Positions 36,501-45,319 of a stretch of 63,430 bases of DNA are shown piece after piece; within the stretch, counting starts at the first letter, position 1; every line of letters begins with the position of its first letter. This DNA comes from Aeromonas finlandensis (GTDB taxonomy: Bacteria; Pseudomonadota; Gammaproteobacteria; Enterobacterales; Aeromonadaceae). Both the position numbers and the translations under genes were made by a program. The notes below the pieces were generated by a model, which was not told the DNA's origin, made no database searches, and was given only the letters and a program-made list of their open reading frames with translations. The DNA lies in contig NZ_JRGK01000274.1 in assembly GCF_000764645.1 (NCBI RefSeq), positions 1 through 63,430 on the forward strand. Direction: 5' to 3'.

Positions 36501-37361
36501 TTACTGCCGGATCAGGCGCAGGTTGGCGGGCACAGCCTCGAAATCGGAACGGAACGGGTTGATGTCGAGGCCGCCGCGGCGGGTATAGCGGGCATAGACG
36601 GTCAACTGCTCAGGCTGGCAGAAGTGCTTGAGGTCGATAAAGATGCGCTCGATGCACTGCTCGTGGAACTCGTTGTGCTGGCGGAACGAGATGAGGTAGC
36701 GCAGCAGCTTCTCCCGATCGAGCTTGGGCCCCTTGTAGCGGATCACCACGGATCCCCAATCCGGCTGGCTGGTGACCAGACAGTTGGATTTGAGCAGGTG
36801 GCTGTGCAGGGTCTCTTCTACTTGCTCGCTGCCAGCAGCCCCTTGCAGCAGGGTGGCATCAAATTCGTAGTGATCAACGTCGATATCCTGCTCGTCGATG
36901 CACTCGCCGGGCAGCAGGGCAATCTGGTGCGGCGCCTGGTCGAGGGAGAACAGGGTGACCTTGACGGTTTCGCCAGCGCAGGCGCTCAGATCCTGGGTCA
37001 GCATGGCGGCCACCGCCTCGATGGAGTCGCAGCGGGTCTGGTTGAACGAGTTGAGGTAGAGCTTGAAGGATTTGGATTCGATCAGGTTCGCACTGGTGGC
37101 CGGAATGGTCACCTCACCAACGGCTACCATCGGCTTGCCCTTGGCGTTGAGCCAGGAGAGTTCGTAGAGGGTCCAGACATCGCAACCGGTAAAGGGGAGG
37201 TTATCGCCCAGCTGGAGGTCATCCCGGTTCAGGCTGCGGGGAACCGGTTGCAGCAGGGAAGGGGTGTACTGGCTGATGTAATCGGATTGCTGGCCAAGGC
37301 TCAGGCCGGTCAGGGCACTAGCCCCGGCATATCTCTCTTGTTTGCTCACAGGTTTGCTCAC
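36501..37361 (-). CDS. queF: NADPH-dependent 7-cyano-7-deazaguanine reductase QueF (GTG start)
   Basis: 286 residues from a GTG at 37361; a second GTG five codons later (37346) also fits and neither has a clear ribosome site. Long-form QueF with [18 protein letters not shown] and the catalytic [18 protein letters not shown] (Cys thioimide, Asp acid), and [11 protein letters not shown]. It reduces preQ0 to preQ1 in queuosine biosynthesis. Divergent from syd, as in E. coli. Confidence 0.94.
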   Translation of the reverse strand: MSKPVSKQERYAGASALTGLSLGQQSDYISQYTPSLLQPVPRSLNRDDLQLGDNLPFTGCDVWTLYELSWLNAKGKPMVAVGEVTIPATSANLIESKSFKLYLNSFNQTRCDSIEAVAAMLTQDLSACAGETVKVTLFSLDQAPHQIALLPGECIDEQDIDVDHYEFDATLLQGAAGSEQVEETLHSHLLKSNCLVTSQPDWGSVVIRYKGPKLDREKLLRYLISFRQHNEFHEQCIERIFIDLKHFCQPEQLTVYARYTRRGGLDINPFRSDFEAVPANLRLIRQ

Positions 37362-37539
37362 GTAATGTACTCATGATGAGTGGAATGAACCGGGTTATTG
37401 CACGGCCAGAGGTTTGCAGCCGTTTGGCTTGGGAGTCACCCGGTCGGTGTCTTGGGTCGCAAGGTCGGCTGGCAACCTTGTCTGTCACCGGGTTTGGTGG
37501 TGCAATAGCGGACTTTGCCAGCAATTGTGGGGATTTTCG

Positions 37540-38088
37540 ATGTCGGATCAAGTTTTGTCTGCTCTGGAGCATTTTTTTGCCCGCTGGCAACGGGATGGCG
37601 AGGCCAGACGAGGCCTGCCCCTGTGCGAATGGGAGGCGGACTGGCGTTCCCCGTGCCAGCTTGGTGAGCCCGCCGATGGTCGGGTGGCCTGGCGTCCTCA
37701 CCATCGTCCCGAGCCTGCCGATTTTGCGGCCATGGCCGATGCCCTCGAGCTGACGATTCATCCCAGTGCCATCGCCCTGTTTGGTCACTGGTTCAGCCGC
37801 CCCATCCCCTGTCTCTTCAAGGGGCTGCGCCTTGAACTGATCTTGCCTTGGAACGAGGCGGATCTCGACCTGCTCAGGGAGAACCTCATCGGCCATCTGC
37901 TGATGCTGCGCAAGCTCAAGCGAACCCCCTCCATCTTTATTGCCACCACCCGCAACGAGATGACGCTCATCTCGCTGGATAACGAGAGTGGTCAGGTGTG
38001 GCTGGAGTGGCTCGACTCCGGCCGCCGTTTGCCGCTGGCGCCCTCCCTGCCGGCGTTTCTGGAACGGCTGGAGACATTGCCGCAATAA
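37540..38088 (+). CDS. syd: SecY-interacting protein Syd
   Basis: 182 residues from the ATG at 37540 after TGGGGA. Standard Syd length with PCQLGEPADG, WRPHHRPEPADF, FGHWFSRPIPC and LNREM-type NEADLDLLRENLIGHLLMLRKLKRTPSIFIA. In E. coli Syd binds SecY and monitors the translocon. The divergent queF-syd pair is conserved. Confidence 0.93.
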   Translation: MSDQVLSALEHFFARWQRDGEARRGLPLCEWEADWRSPCQLGEPADGRVAWRPHHRPEPADFAAMADALELTIHPSAIALFGHWFSRPIPCLFKGLRLELILPWNEADLDLLRENLIGHLLMLRKLKRTPSIFIATTRNEMTLISLDNESGQVWLEWLDSGRRLPLAPSLPAFLERLETLPQ

Positions 38089-38192
38089 GCTCCCCATCCA
38101 GCAGGAGTTGAGAGCAAGGGGTAGGTTCGATTAGCGAAGCGTAATCGGACATTTGCCATCTCAATTAGCGAAAGCAGCCTTCAAGTGAAGGC

Positions 38193-38978
38193 TCAATCCT
38201 TGAAATCCCAAGAGAGGTTGGAGACCAGTCGGCAGCTGTCGCACTTGAAGTCGAAGATCTCGTGCAGCGGCGCAGCCAGCGCCCACTCACCGCCACAGCT
38301 GGGGCAGGGGCGCGCCTTCTCCTCGGCGGCGCTCAGCCCGCCCACCCGGTAGAGGTAGTAGTAGGTGGGGATGCCGCTCAGCACTTCCAGCCGTTTGGCC
38401 AGATCGCTGCCACGCCGGTAGAGGCGGCTGCCCACCTCGCCGATTTCGTGCAGCGCCGCATGTTCGGCGATGGAGCCGTTCATCTGCAACTGATCGCACG
38501 CCTCCCAATCCTCCTGCCACTTGATGATCTGCTTCTGATCGCCATTGGCGACGGCGGGCAGTTGGTAGAGCGGAATGGGGGCAAAGTGGTCGCCACAGCG
38601 CAGCGGCGAGCAGGTGTGCAAAAAGCTGGTGTAAAGCAGCATCCAGCTCGGCCGCTCACCCAGCTCGCCGCAAGGGTCGGTGCTGTCAGAGAGTAAATCC
38701 GCCCCCTGCAACTGCAGTTTCGGTGCCAGCAGCCCGGCCTGATTGAGCTGCTGTTCGGCCAGTTTGACCTGATCGCTCTGGTTGTCCGGGTGCAGGCTAT
38801 CCTGCTCCGGGCAGACCACCCGGCTGACGAAATAGCCCTCGTGCATGCTGGTGGGGAACTCCCGCCCGAGGATCTGGCCCTGATAGCGCAGCATGTCGAG
38901 GTAGTTGACGATGGCCCGCTCGGCTTCACCGAGGGAGGTGTCGCGGTAACACTCAAAGCAGAGTTCGACGATATACAT
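38193..38978 (-). CDS. DUF2310 zinc-ribbon protein
   Basis: 261 residues. A C-terminal zinc ribbon has two CxxC knuckles, CPSC (about residue 227) and CDSC (about 250). The N-terminal part begins MYIVELCFECYRDTS and is rich in Cys and Trp. The function is unknown. It lies three bases after the next (38982) gene on the same strand and is probably cotranscribed. The AGCCTTCA/TGAAGGCT inverted repeat at 38176-38193 overlaps its stop and may be a weak terminator. Confidence 0.85.
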   Translation of the reverse strand: MYIVELCFECYRDTSLGEAERAIVNYLDMLRYQGQILGREFPTSMHEGYFVSRVVCPEQDSLHPDNQSDQVKLAEQQLNQAGLLAPKLQLQGADLLSDSTDPCGELGERPSWMLLYTSFLHTCSPLRCGDHFAPIPLYQLPAVANGDQKQIIKWQEDWEACDQLQMNGSIAEHAALHEIGEVGSRLYRRGSDLAKRLEVLSGIPTYYYLYRVGGLSAAEEKARPCPSCGGEWALAAPLHEIFDFKCDSCRLVSNLSWDFKD

Positions 38979-38981
38979 GGC

Positions 38982-39284
38982 TCAGTTTTTCCCCTGCTGG
39001 ATGAGCAGGTCGGTCAGCCGATCCACCTTCTGTTCGATGCGTGCGAGCTGATCGGCGAGTTGCTGCAGGGTGAGCGCTGGCGCTGGCTGGGGCGCCGCCT
39101 CCGGCAGGCTCTCGCTCTCGGCGGTCGCGACGGGCTGCTGCTTCCACTGGCTCAGCACTTTCAGCAGCTCGGCCATCGGCACCGGCTGGGTGAGGCGGGC
39201 CTTGATCATGGCGGTGGTGGGCGTCAGGCCCTTGGCGGCCAGCTCGTTGGCAATTCGGATGATCTCGTGGGCGGACATAAGCAT
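38982..39284 (-). CDS. Small KfrA-N-like helix-turn-helix protein with C-terminal coiled coil
   Basis: 100 residues (a second ATG two codons in is equally plausible). Residues 1-45 (IIRIANELAAKGLTPTTAMIKARL) look like the DNA-binding fold seen at the N-terminus of KfrA-type proteins; residues 70-98 (LQQLADQLARIEQKVDRLTDLL) form a heptad coiled coil with a Pro/Ala linker between. Likely a small oligomeric DNA-binding or structural protein. It is in an operon with the DUF2310 gene. The assignment is by pattern only. Confidence 0.7.
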   Translation of the reverse strand: MLMSAHEIIRIANELAAKGLTPTTAMIKARLTQPVPMAELLKVLSQWKQQPVATAESESLPEAAPQPAPALTLQQLADQLARIEQKVDRLTDLLIQQGKN

Positions 39285-39361
39285 GCTCTGGATGAGAAGG
39301 GGGATCGATATCGGGGCGGGATCTTAACCAAAGCCGGCAGGGGAGGAAAGGGGCGGGCAGC

Positions 39362-39598
39362 TCAGCGGGGCTGGCGCAACATCACATCGAGCAGGTCGAT
39401 CGCCTCGCACCAGTCGGAGTCGTGCCACAGGGCGTCGCGCAAAAAGCTGGCCTGGGTGGCGCTCCAGAAACTGGCCTCCGGCAACAGGGTTTCATTGTCG
39501 AGGTGATGGTCGTGCACAAAGCGGTGCAGGCTCAGCTCATCGTTGGCCATTCCGAGTTGGGCAAACAGGGCTGGCAGATCGTGGACAAGGGGTTCCAT
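39362..39598 (-). CDS. DUF2789 family protein
   Basis: 78 residues from the ATG at 39598 behind GGGAGAGACGAG. LPALFAQLGM, FVHDHHL, ASFWSATQASFLRDALWHDSDW match DUF2789, a small helical family of unknown function found in Gammaproteobacteria. Longer readings extend into non-coding sequence and are rejected. Confidence 0.85.
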   Translation of the reverse strand: MEPLVHDLPALFAQLGMANDELSLHRFVHDHHLDNETLLPEASFWSATQASFLRDALWHDSDWCEAIDLLDVMLRQPR

Positions 39599-39959
39599 CT
39601 CGTCTCTCCCTTTACGTATCCCTGAGATTATAGACAGGCATCTCCCCTTGTCCGGTCGGGGTTTTATCGTCAGCGGGGAAGCGGTGCGATTGAGGCTGGA
39701 TAGCAGGTGAGAGCGGTGTCTGGCAGGTCTGCAGGTCACTATAAATATAATTTATGGTGTTTGGCCAAATGCCCACATTTTAACTTATACCGAGCTGGGG
39801 CTCCTCATCAGCGGCGCGCTATCGCCCCCAGTGGCCCCCGGAGGCCAAGGTCCGATCCCGTCACGATTGAGCGGTCAGGTTGTATCAGGTACAGGGGGGA
39901 GAGATCAGTGTCCCTGCCGTGGCAGGGACAGTCAGATGACAAGCGTTAGATGGCGATAT
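39599..39959. other. Intergenic region, no gene seen
   Basis: About 360 bases between two minus-strand genes. It contains an AT-rich patch (39738-39760) that may carry the DUF2789 promoter, and a 10-bp inverted repeat (TGTCCCTGCC/GGCAGGGACA, 39909-39930) 29 bases after the DUF3301 stop that could be its terminator, though no T-run follows. The plus-strand frames here show no coding character. Confidence 0.5.
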
Positions 39960-40259
39960 TCAGATGGCAGGCATGCGATGGGGTGGCAGATCGACGCCCA
40001 CGACGTGCAGCCCCTGCATCTTGAGGGTGCCCTGATAGTGGCTCTCGCCGTCGCTGGAGAATTCAAACTGATAGTGGGTCAGCAGCCGCAGGGGATGACG
40101 CGCCAGCTCCCGCCGATGGCGAGCCAGCGACAGCAGTTGCAGATCATGGTGCTGGCAGTAGCGGCGCATATATTGCCAAGCCACTTCTGCCTGTTGGCGT
40201 TGCAGCCAGAACAGGCCGGCAACGGCAATCAGCAACAGAATTCCGAGCATCTCTCCCAT
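39960..40259 (-). CDS. DUF3301 family small membrane protein
   Basis: 99 residues. One N-terminal membrane helix (LGILLLIAVAGLFWL), then a conserved cytoplasmic part (CQHHDLQLLSLARHRRELAR, YQFEFSSDGESHYQGTL). This matches DUF3301, whose function is unknown. It lies downstream of the DUF3549 gene on the same strand with a gap of about 110 bases; the two families co-occur in Vibrio and Aeromonas. Confidence 0.82.
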   Translation of the reverse strand: MGEMLGILLLIAVAGLFWLQRQQAEVAWQYMRRYCQHHDLQLLSLARHRRELARHPLRLLTHYQFEFSSDGESHYQGTLKMQGLHVVGVDLPPHRMPAI

Positions 40260-40370
40260 AGGCGGGCTTCCTTATCGTGATGTCGATAACCGGGAGTCCT
40301 GCTCGGCACTCCCGATCTCCTTTTCTATTTCCCGCCGTGTTGTCTCGTGGCGTGAGGGTGAGGCGAGGGA

Positions 40371-41411
40371 TCAGGCCGAGGCAAACAGACGGCCGATGGC
40401 TTTGCCCAGCGCCTCGCTGCGGTCGGGGTCGCGCAGTCTGGCCAGCATATCATTGCGCAGGGCCGGTAAAGTGACCAACTCGGCAAAAACCTGATTGAAG
40501 AACTGGGTCGGTTGCAGGGCGAGCTGTTCCAGATAGTCGCCGAGCAGTCTGGCATCCTTCAGATCGGGCCAGAGTCGGCCAGCGATGGCGAGCAGCAGTG
40601 CCGGGCTCGGCTGGGTTTGCAGCAGGGTCAGCAGCTTGTTGCTGCGCAGCGCGCTGCCGGGGCAGGAGGCCATGGCGCGGCAGAGGTAGGCCAGGGTCTC
40701 AGGGTTGGGGGCGGCGCACTCCTGCTCCTTGCCGATCCGCTCGAGCAAGGCCCCTTGTACTGCCGGTGGCAGCGGGGCGTTTTCAAGGCTCTGGCAGAGG
40801 GCGTAGAGCGGCTCTTGCGGCAGTTTGGGCAGCGCCTTGCAAACCAGCGCCAGATTGCGCTCATCATGCAGCCGTTCGGCCAGATCGGCAAAGCCCTGCA
40901 GCCCCAGCGTCTGCCAACCGGTGTTGTTGGGGGCGGCCAGATAGTGGCAGAGGGCATCGTAATAGGCGGAAGGGGGCTGCTCCAGCTGGCGCGCCAGCTT
41001 GGCGTGCAGACTGGCCATTTTGGCCTCCGCCGGGCGGAAGGTGTAGGGATTGTCAGCCAAGCGCTGGGCTTTTTCCTCATCCAGATCGCCGGTGAGCTTG
41101 TAGCCCAGGGTCTCCACCACCTGATCCATGAACAGCTTGGGACCGTTTGACATCAGCAGGCCGCGCTCATCGAGGGCAAATTTGAGGAACCAGAGGTAGT
41201 GGCGAGACTCGCTCGGCTGGAAGAAGTGAACGCCCAGCCAGGCGTGCTGTTGCAGCGGCCAGGGGTAGGGCTCCTGCTGCTGTTCGATGCGGACAAAGGT
41301 ATCGCTTGCCAGTGGCCGCACCTGGCGGCCCATGTCAAACAGCTGGAACTGGGTGCCAGCCTGAGTCAGAAATTCGGTCAAGGTATTGATGGCAGTAGGC
41401 GTCGCAGACAT
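40371..41411 (-). CDS. DUF3549 family protein
   Basis: 346 residues. TLTEFLTQAGTQFQLFDMGRQVRPL at the start and YPWPLQQHAWLGV match DUF3549; the rest is helical and HEAT-like (repeats around 170-330). No signal or membrane segment. The function is unknown. It is divergent from yqcC across 276 bases in which I see no gene; TATAGT at 41529 is a possible -10 for yqcC without a good -35. Confidence 0.85.
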   Translation of the reverse strand: MSATPTAINTLTEFLTQAGTQFQLFDMGRQVRPLASDTFVRIEQQQEPYPWPLQQHAWLGVHFFQPSESRHYLWFLKFALDERGLLMSNGPKLFMDQVVETLGYKLTGDLDEEKAQRLADNPYTFRPAEAKMASLHAKLARQLEQPPSAYYDALCHYLAAPNNTGWQTLGLQGFADLAERLHDERNLALVCKALPKLPQEPLYALCQSLENAPLPPAVQGALLERIGKEQECAAPNPETLAYLCRAMASCPGSALRSNKLLTLLQTQPSPALLLAIAGRLWPDLKDARLLGDYLEQLALQPTQFFNQVFAELVTLPALRNDMLARLRDPDRSEALGKAIGRLFASA

Positions 41412-41687
41412 GGTGAGATCCGGCTAATGGTGATGCGGGCCGATTATAAGGCCCTTGCCGAGGATAGCCAGTGGCAGCAGACACGCGTTGCGGCAGATAT
41501 CAACATGGCAGCCATGCGGGGGGAGGTGTATAGTATCGCCCTTTTTTAACGGCGGCAGGCCGCGCTGGCTGCCGTGTATGTCGACGACCCGGCTGAACTG
41601 CCGGTGCTGCGCGACGGAATTTATCGGCATCCTGGCTGACCCTGTCGGATCAGCGGATCAATCTGTGGCAATGAGGAAGAGAGCGAG

Positions 41688-42023
41688 ATGAATCAATATT
41701 TGCTGGTAGCTGGCCTGTTGGGGGAACTCACCGCCGAGTTGCAGCGCCTCGAGCGCTGGCAAGCTGACCATCCCGGTGACGAAGCCCTGGCAAGCACCCT
41801 GCCTTTTTGTGTCGATACCCTGAGCTTTGATCAGTGGCTGCAGTTCGTGCTGATACCGCGCATGGAGCAGCTGGTGATGTTGCAGGCGCCGTTGCCCACC
41901 AGCGTCTCCCTCTATCCCATGGCCAGCGAAGTCTACAAAGAGGAGCTGGCCGAGGTGGCGGCCCTGCTGCGGCTGATCGCCCGCTTCGACCTGCTGCTCT
42001 CCGGCAAAGTGATCGAACAATGA
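41688..42023 (+). CDS. yqcC: YqcC family protein (DUF446)
   Basis: 111 residues, all helical. LLGELTAELQRLERWQ, PFCVDTLSFDQWLQFVLIPRM and a C-terminal LIARFDLLL match YqcC. The function is unknown. It overlaps truC by four bases (ATGATG), and the order yqcC-truC-yqcA is conserved with E. coli. Confidence 0.9.
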   Translation: MNQYLLVAGLLGELTAELQRLERWQADHPGDEALASTLPFCVDTLSFDQWLQFVLIPRMEQLVMLQAPLPTSVSLYPMASEVYKEELAEVAALLRLIARFDLLLSGKVIEQ

Positions 42024-42793
42024 TGCCAGAGCAAACCCGAGAAGAGAGTGAGCTGAAGCTGACCCTGCTCTATCAGGATGAGTGGCTGGTGGCGGTCAAC
42101 AAGCCGTCCGGTCTGCTGGTGCACCGCAGTTGGCTCGACAAGGCCGAGACCCGCTTCGCCATGCAGATGACCCGGGATCTCATCGGCGGTCGCCATGTCT
42201 ATCCGGTGCATCGCCTCGATCGGCCCACCTCTGGCGTGCTGCTGTTTGCCCTCGATCCGGTGATTGCCCGCGCACTGACCGAAGCCTTTACCCAACGTCA
42301 GGTGCACAAGGAGTATCTGGCGCTGGTGCGGGGCTGGGCGCCCGAGCAGGGGGTGATCGACTACCCCCTCAAGGAGCAGCTGGACAAGATTGCCGATGCC
42401 ATGAGCAACCCGGATCGTCCGGCGCAGGATGCCGTCACCACCTTCCGTCGCCTGCATCAGGTCGAGCTGCCCCACGCGGTCTCCAAGAAGCACCCCACCA
42501 GTCGTTACAGTCTGGTCAGATTGTTCCCGAAGACCGGCCGCAAGCATCAGCTGCGCCGCCATATGGATCACCTGTTCCACCCCATCGTCGGGGATACCAC
42601 CCACGGGGATGGCCGTCACAACCGCTTCTTTCGCGAGCACTTTGGCTGCGAACGGCTGCTGCTGGTGGCCCGCACCCTGAGCTTTACCCATCCGGTGCTC
42701 AAGGTGCCGATGCGGATCCAGGCGCCGCTCGGTCAGGATGTGTTGCGCCTGTTTGCCGAGCTGGGCTGGCCCGCCAGCGAGAGCGATTACTAA
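42020..42793 (+). CDS. truC: tRNA pseudouridine(65) synthase TruC
   Basis: 257 residues from the ATG overlapping the yqcC stop; a second ATG follows directly. RluA-family core with the catalytic Asp in VHRLDRPTSGV (about residue 66), NKPSGLLVHRS and KTGRKHQLRRHM. It converts U65 in tRNA-Ile and tRNA-Asp to pseudouridine. Confidence 0.94.
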   Translation: MMPEQTREESELKLTLLYQDEWLVAVNKPSGLLVHRSWLDKAETRFAMQMTRDLIGGRHVYPVHRLDRPTSGVLLFALDPVIARALTEAFTQRQVHKEYLALVRGWAPEQGVIDYPLKEQLDKIADAMSNPDRPAQDAVTTFRRLHQVELPHAVSKKHPTSRYSLVRLFPKTGRKHQLRRHMDHLFHPIVGDTTHGDGRHNRFFREHFGCERLLLVARTLSFTHPVLKVPMRIQAPLGQDVLRLFAELGWPASESDY

Positions 42794-42896
42794 GCGCCTG
42801 ATCCTCGGCCCTGAACGGGTGGCATCTGACGCCAGCTTGCTGATAGAGTTGCTCACGAGCGTTGCTCAAAAAAGTGACTAAAGCAGGGAGGGGAGA

Positions 42897-43337
42897 ATGG
42901 CGCAGATCGATATCGTGGTTGGGAGTGTCTACGGCGCAGCCATGCTGGTGGCCGAGACCTTGGCAGATGAGTTGGAACGCAAGGGGCATCACTGTTCTTT
43001 GCACGAAGAAGCACGGCTGGCGGACATCGACCCCGGCCGTTTTTTATTGCTGGTCAGTGCCACCACAGGGCAGGGGGATATTCCTCCCAATCTGCAGCCC
43101 TTTGCCAGCGAGCTGGCTGACAAGGCACCCTGGCTCAAGGGGCTGCGTTATGCCCTGATTGCCATGGGTGACAGCAGCTATGACCATTTTTGTGGCGCGG
43201 GCCGTCGGCTGGACGGACTGCTGCAAGAGCTGGGGGCCACGCGAGTGATTCCCCCGCTGGAGCTGGATGCCACCGTGCACGATGAACCCGAACGGGTGGC
43301 ACTCACCTGGCTGCAAAAGTGGGATATTCAGCCCTGA
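42897..43337 (+). CDS. yqcA: Flavodoxin-like protein YqcA
   Basis: 146 residues, flavodoxin fold: FMN phosphate loop VVGSVYGAAM, VSATTGQGDIPPN and ALIAMGDSSYDHFCGAG. The first loop lacks the usual T-x-T pattern but is typical of YqcA. It is a probable electron carrier of unknown partner. A GGGAGGGGAG site precedes the ATG. Third gene of the conserved yqcC-truC-yqcA order, about 100 bases after truC. Confidence 0.92.
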   Translation: MAQIDIVVGSVYGAAMLVAETLADELERKGHHCSLHEEARLADIDPGRFLLLVSATTGQGDIPPNLQPFASELADKAPWLKGLRYALIAMGDSSYDHFCGAGRRLDGLLQELGATRVIPPLELDATVHDEPERVALTWLQKWDIQP

Positions 43338-43475
43338 ATATTCTCTGAAATAGAGCCATATCAATCCCCTGATCCTTAACCGGCAGGGGATTGTTATTTG
43401 CACAAATACCATCTCATGCAACCAGCATATTTCTCTTTGTAACGGAGGGATATTTCCTCTTTTTTACATGCCAGC

Positions 43476-43619
43476 GTCGTAATGGTTTCAAGCGACCCGC
43501 AGACTCGTCATCAAAATAAAAGTTCAATCTTGAAAGCGATCTCAGTCATGTTTTTGTCATCTGAACGCAAAATAACGACTTTGGTTCTATCGCGAATTAA
43601 TTGTTGATAACGGTTTCAA
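43476..43619 (+). promoter_or_regulatory. Three LacI-family-like motifs in the lamB upstream region
   Basis: TTGATAACGGTTTCAA (43604-43619) is a pseudo-palindrome with a central CG, the usual form of LacI-family operators. The 13-base core TAAYGGTTTCAAG recurs at 43480-43492, 128 bases upstream, and TTGAAAGCGATCTCAG (43530-43545) is a weaker third copy. No MalT box (GGGGAKGAGG) was found nearby on either strand. Confidence 0.4.
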
Positions 43620-43731
43620 GTTTGTTGTATTTGCTTTTTTTGTCTTATTTTTGGTTTTTTATTGCTGTTTGTTATGTATTTTTGTCTTCTTGTGTTGCGC
43701 TTGCTGCTTGCCGAGCGATTTGTCGCCATTT

Positions 43732-43747
43732 TGTGAGTCGCTTCATA
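43732..43747 (+). promoter_or_regulatory. CRP-like site of lamB
   Basis: TGTGA-GTCGCT-TCATA matches nine of ten core bases of the CRP site. Its centre (43739.5) is 41.5 bases from a start at 43781, the position for class II activation. Confidence 0.7.
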
Positions 43748-43768
43748 TTTGTCGTGAAATACGCTCCC

Positions 43769-43774
43769 TATAAT
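43769..43774 (+). promoter_or_regulatory. Consensus -10 of lamB
   Basis: TATAAT, seven bases before the expected transcript start at about 43781. No -35 match upstream, as expected for a CRP-dependent promoter; the leader is about 80 bases. Confidence 0.7.
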
Positions 43775-43783
43775 CGACCTCGG

Positions 43784-43812
43784 TTATCACCAACAGGATT
43801 ACGTGGTGATAA
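43784..43812 (+). repeat. Inverted repeat in the lamB leader
   Basis: TTATCACC (43784-43791) and GGTGATAA (43805-43812), 13 bases apart, would begin about three bases after the predicted transcript start. It may be a 5' stabilising RNA hairpin or an operator; no T-run follows, so it is not a terminator. Confidence 0.6.
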
Positions 43813-43860
43813 GAAGTTGAATATTCAGGATCACACTCCTCACAGCGGGAAATAAGGAAT

Positions 43861-45228
43861 ATGACAATGAAAATGAAGTGGCTCCCGATTGCTGCAGCTG
43901 TTACTGCCGCCCTGGCTTCCCAAGCCGCCTTTGCCGTAGATTTCCACGGTTATATGCGTTCCGGTGTTGGTGTTTCCGGCGACGGGGACATGGTGAAATA
44001 CAACGTCAATAAAGTTGGCCGTCTGGGTAACGAGAATGATACCTACGGTGAAGTACAACTGGGTCAGGAAGTCTTCAACAAAGATGGCAAGACTTTCTAT
44101 GTTGACTCCATGTTTGCCATGACCTCCAACGGTTCCAATGACTGGGAAGGTACCGGTACCGTTTGTAACTTTGATGCCAAGCAGTGCAATGGCGATTCCG
44201 ACTTCGCTCTGCGTCAGTTCAACGTACAAGCTAAAGGCCTGCTGAACTTTGCACCTGAAGCAACCCTGTGGGCTGGTAAGCGTTACTATCAACGCCATGA
44301 CATCCACATTTCCGACTTCTACTACTGGAACATCTCCGGCGCTGGCGCTGGTATCGAAGGCATCCAGGCCGGTCCTGGCAAGATCTCCTTCGCTTGGGTT
44401 CGCAACGACCGCAGTGCAAAAGATGTATTCGGTGAGTACACCAAAACCGGCGTAACCAAGAAAGATGTTTTGGATGCCAATGGTAATAAGACTGGTAATT
44501 ACATCGAAGAGTCTACTTATACCAAGAACGAAGATCTGAATGTCAACACCCTGGACCTGCGTTATGCCGGCATCCCGTTGTGGAATGAAGCTTCTCTGGA
44601 ATTGGGTGTAGATTACGCACTGGTTAATGAAACCAATGATCAGAAAGCGCTGAAAAAAGACCCGAAAAATGGTGTCATGTTGACAGCTGAGCTGACTCAA
44701 GGCGTGTTGGGTGGTTTTAACAAGACTGTGCTGCAATACGGTACCGAAGGCTATTCCAAAAACATGGCTTTCTACGGTGATGGTTCCTGGTACGGTGCTG
44801 AAGCCAAAGATGGTGCTGATGGTTTCCGTATCATCAACTGGGGCGTTGTTCCGATGGGCAACTCCTGGGAGATGGGTCACCAACTGGTCTACGGTGTAGG
44901 CAACGAAATGTGGGATGGCAACGACAAGTACGAAACCATGTCTGCTGTTATCCGTCCGATGTACAAGTGGGATGACTTCAACAAAACCATCTTTGAAGGC
45001 GGCTACTTCAAGGACAACAACAAGTCCACCAATGGCAGCGAAGACAAAGATGCTGGCTACAAGCTGACTCTGGCTCAAGCCTGGTCTGCCGGCTCCAGCT
45101 TCTGGGCCCGTCCGGAAATCCGTGTGTTCGCCTCCTACCTGGCTAACGACGAAGACAAGAAAGTCTTCGAAGGCAATACCTCCAAAGACACCTACCAAGT
45201 TGGTGTTCAAGCAGAAGCTTGGTGGTAA
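43861..45228 (+). CDS. lamB: Maltoporin LamB
   Basis: 455 residues behind AAGGA. Signal peptide cut after AAFA, mature [12 protein letters not shown] as in maltoporins, then an 18-strand barrel pattern ending in EAWW with a terminal aromatic. [22 protein letters not shown] is the conserved channel loop, and tryptophan and tyrosine residues for the greasy slide are frequent. It takes up maltose and maltodextrins across the outer membrane and is a phage receptor in relatives. High-expression codon use. Followed by a terminator, then malM. Confidence 0.95.
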   Translation: MTMKMKWLPIAAAVTAALASQAAFAVDFHGYMRSGVGVSGDGDMVKYNVNKVGRLGNENDTYGEVQLGQEVFNKDGKTFYVDSMFAMTSNGSNDWEGTGTVCNFDAKQCNGDSDFALRQFNVQAKGLLNFAPEATLWAGKRYYQRHDIHISDFYYWNISGAGAGIEGIQAGPGKISFAWVRNDRSAKDVFGEYTKTGVTKKDVLDANGNKTGNYIEESTYTKNEDLNVNTLDLRYAGIPLWNEASLELGVDYALVNETNDQKALKKDPKNGVMLTAELTQGVLGGFNKTVLQYGTEGYSKNMAFYGDGSWYGAEAKDGADGFRIINWGVVPMGNSWEMGHQLVYGVGNEMWDGNDKYETMSAVIRPMYKWDDFNKTIFEGGYFKDNNKSTNGSEDKDAGYKLTLAQAWSAGSSFWARPEIRVFASYLANDEDKKVFEGNTSKDTYQVGVQAEAWW

Positions 45229-45252
45229 GCAAAAGTTTAAGTTAAGTTAGTG

Positions 45253-45280
45253 ACTGCCCCCTTATGGGGGCAGTTTTGTT
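45253..45280 (+). terminator. Terminator after lamB
   Basis: ACTGCCCCC and GGGGGCAGT around TTAT, then TTTGTT. It probably reduces but may not abolish read-through into malM. Confidence 0.88.
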
Positions 45281-45319
45281 TCGCCGGATCACGGCCACCG
45301 GATTATGGAGATAAGAAAA

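Noticed and set aside
39707..39949. 80-codon plus-strand frame in the gap before the DUF3301 gene
   Set aside because: No ribosome site, no coding character, and it covers the inverted repeat.
43601..43855. 84-codon frame in the lamB leader
   Set aside because: It runs through the CRP-like site, -10 and leader hairpin, and begins without a ribosome site.
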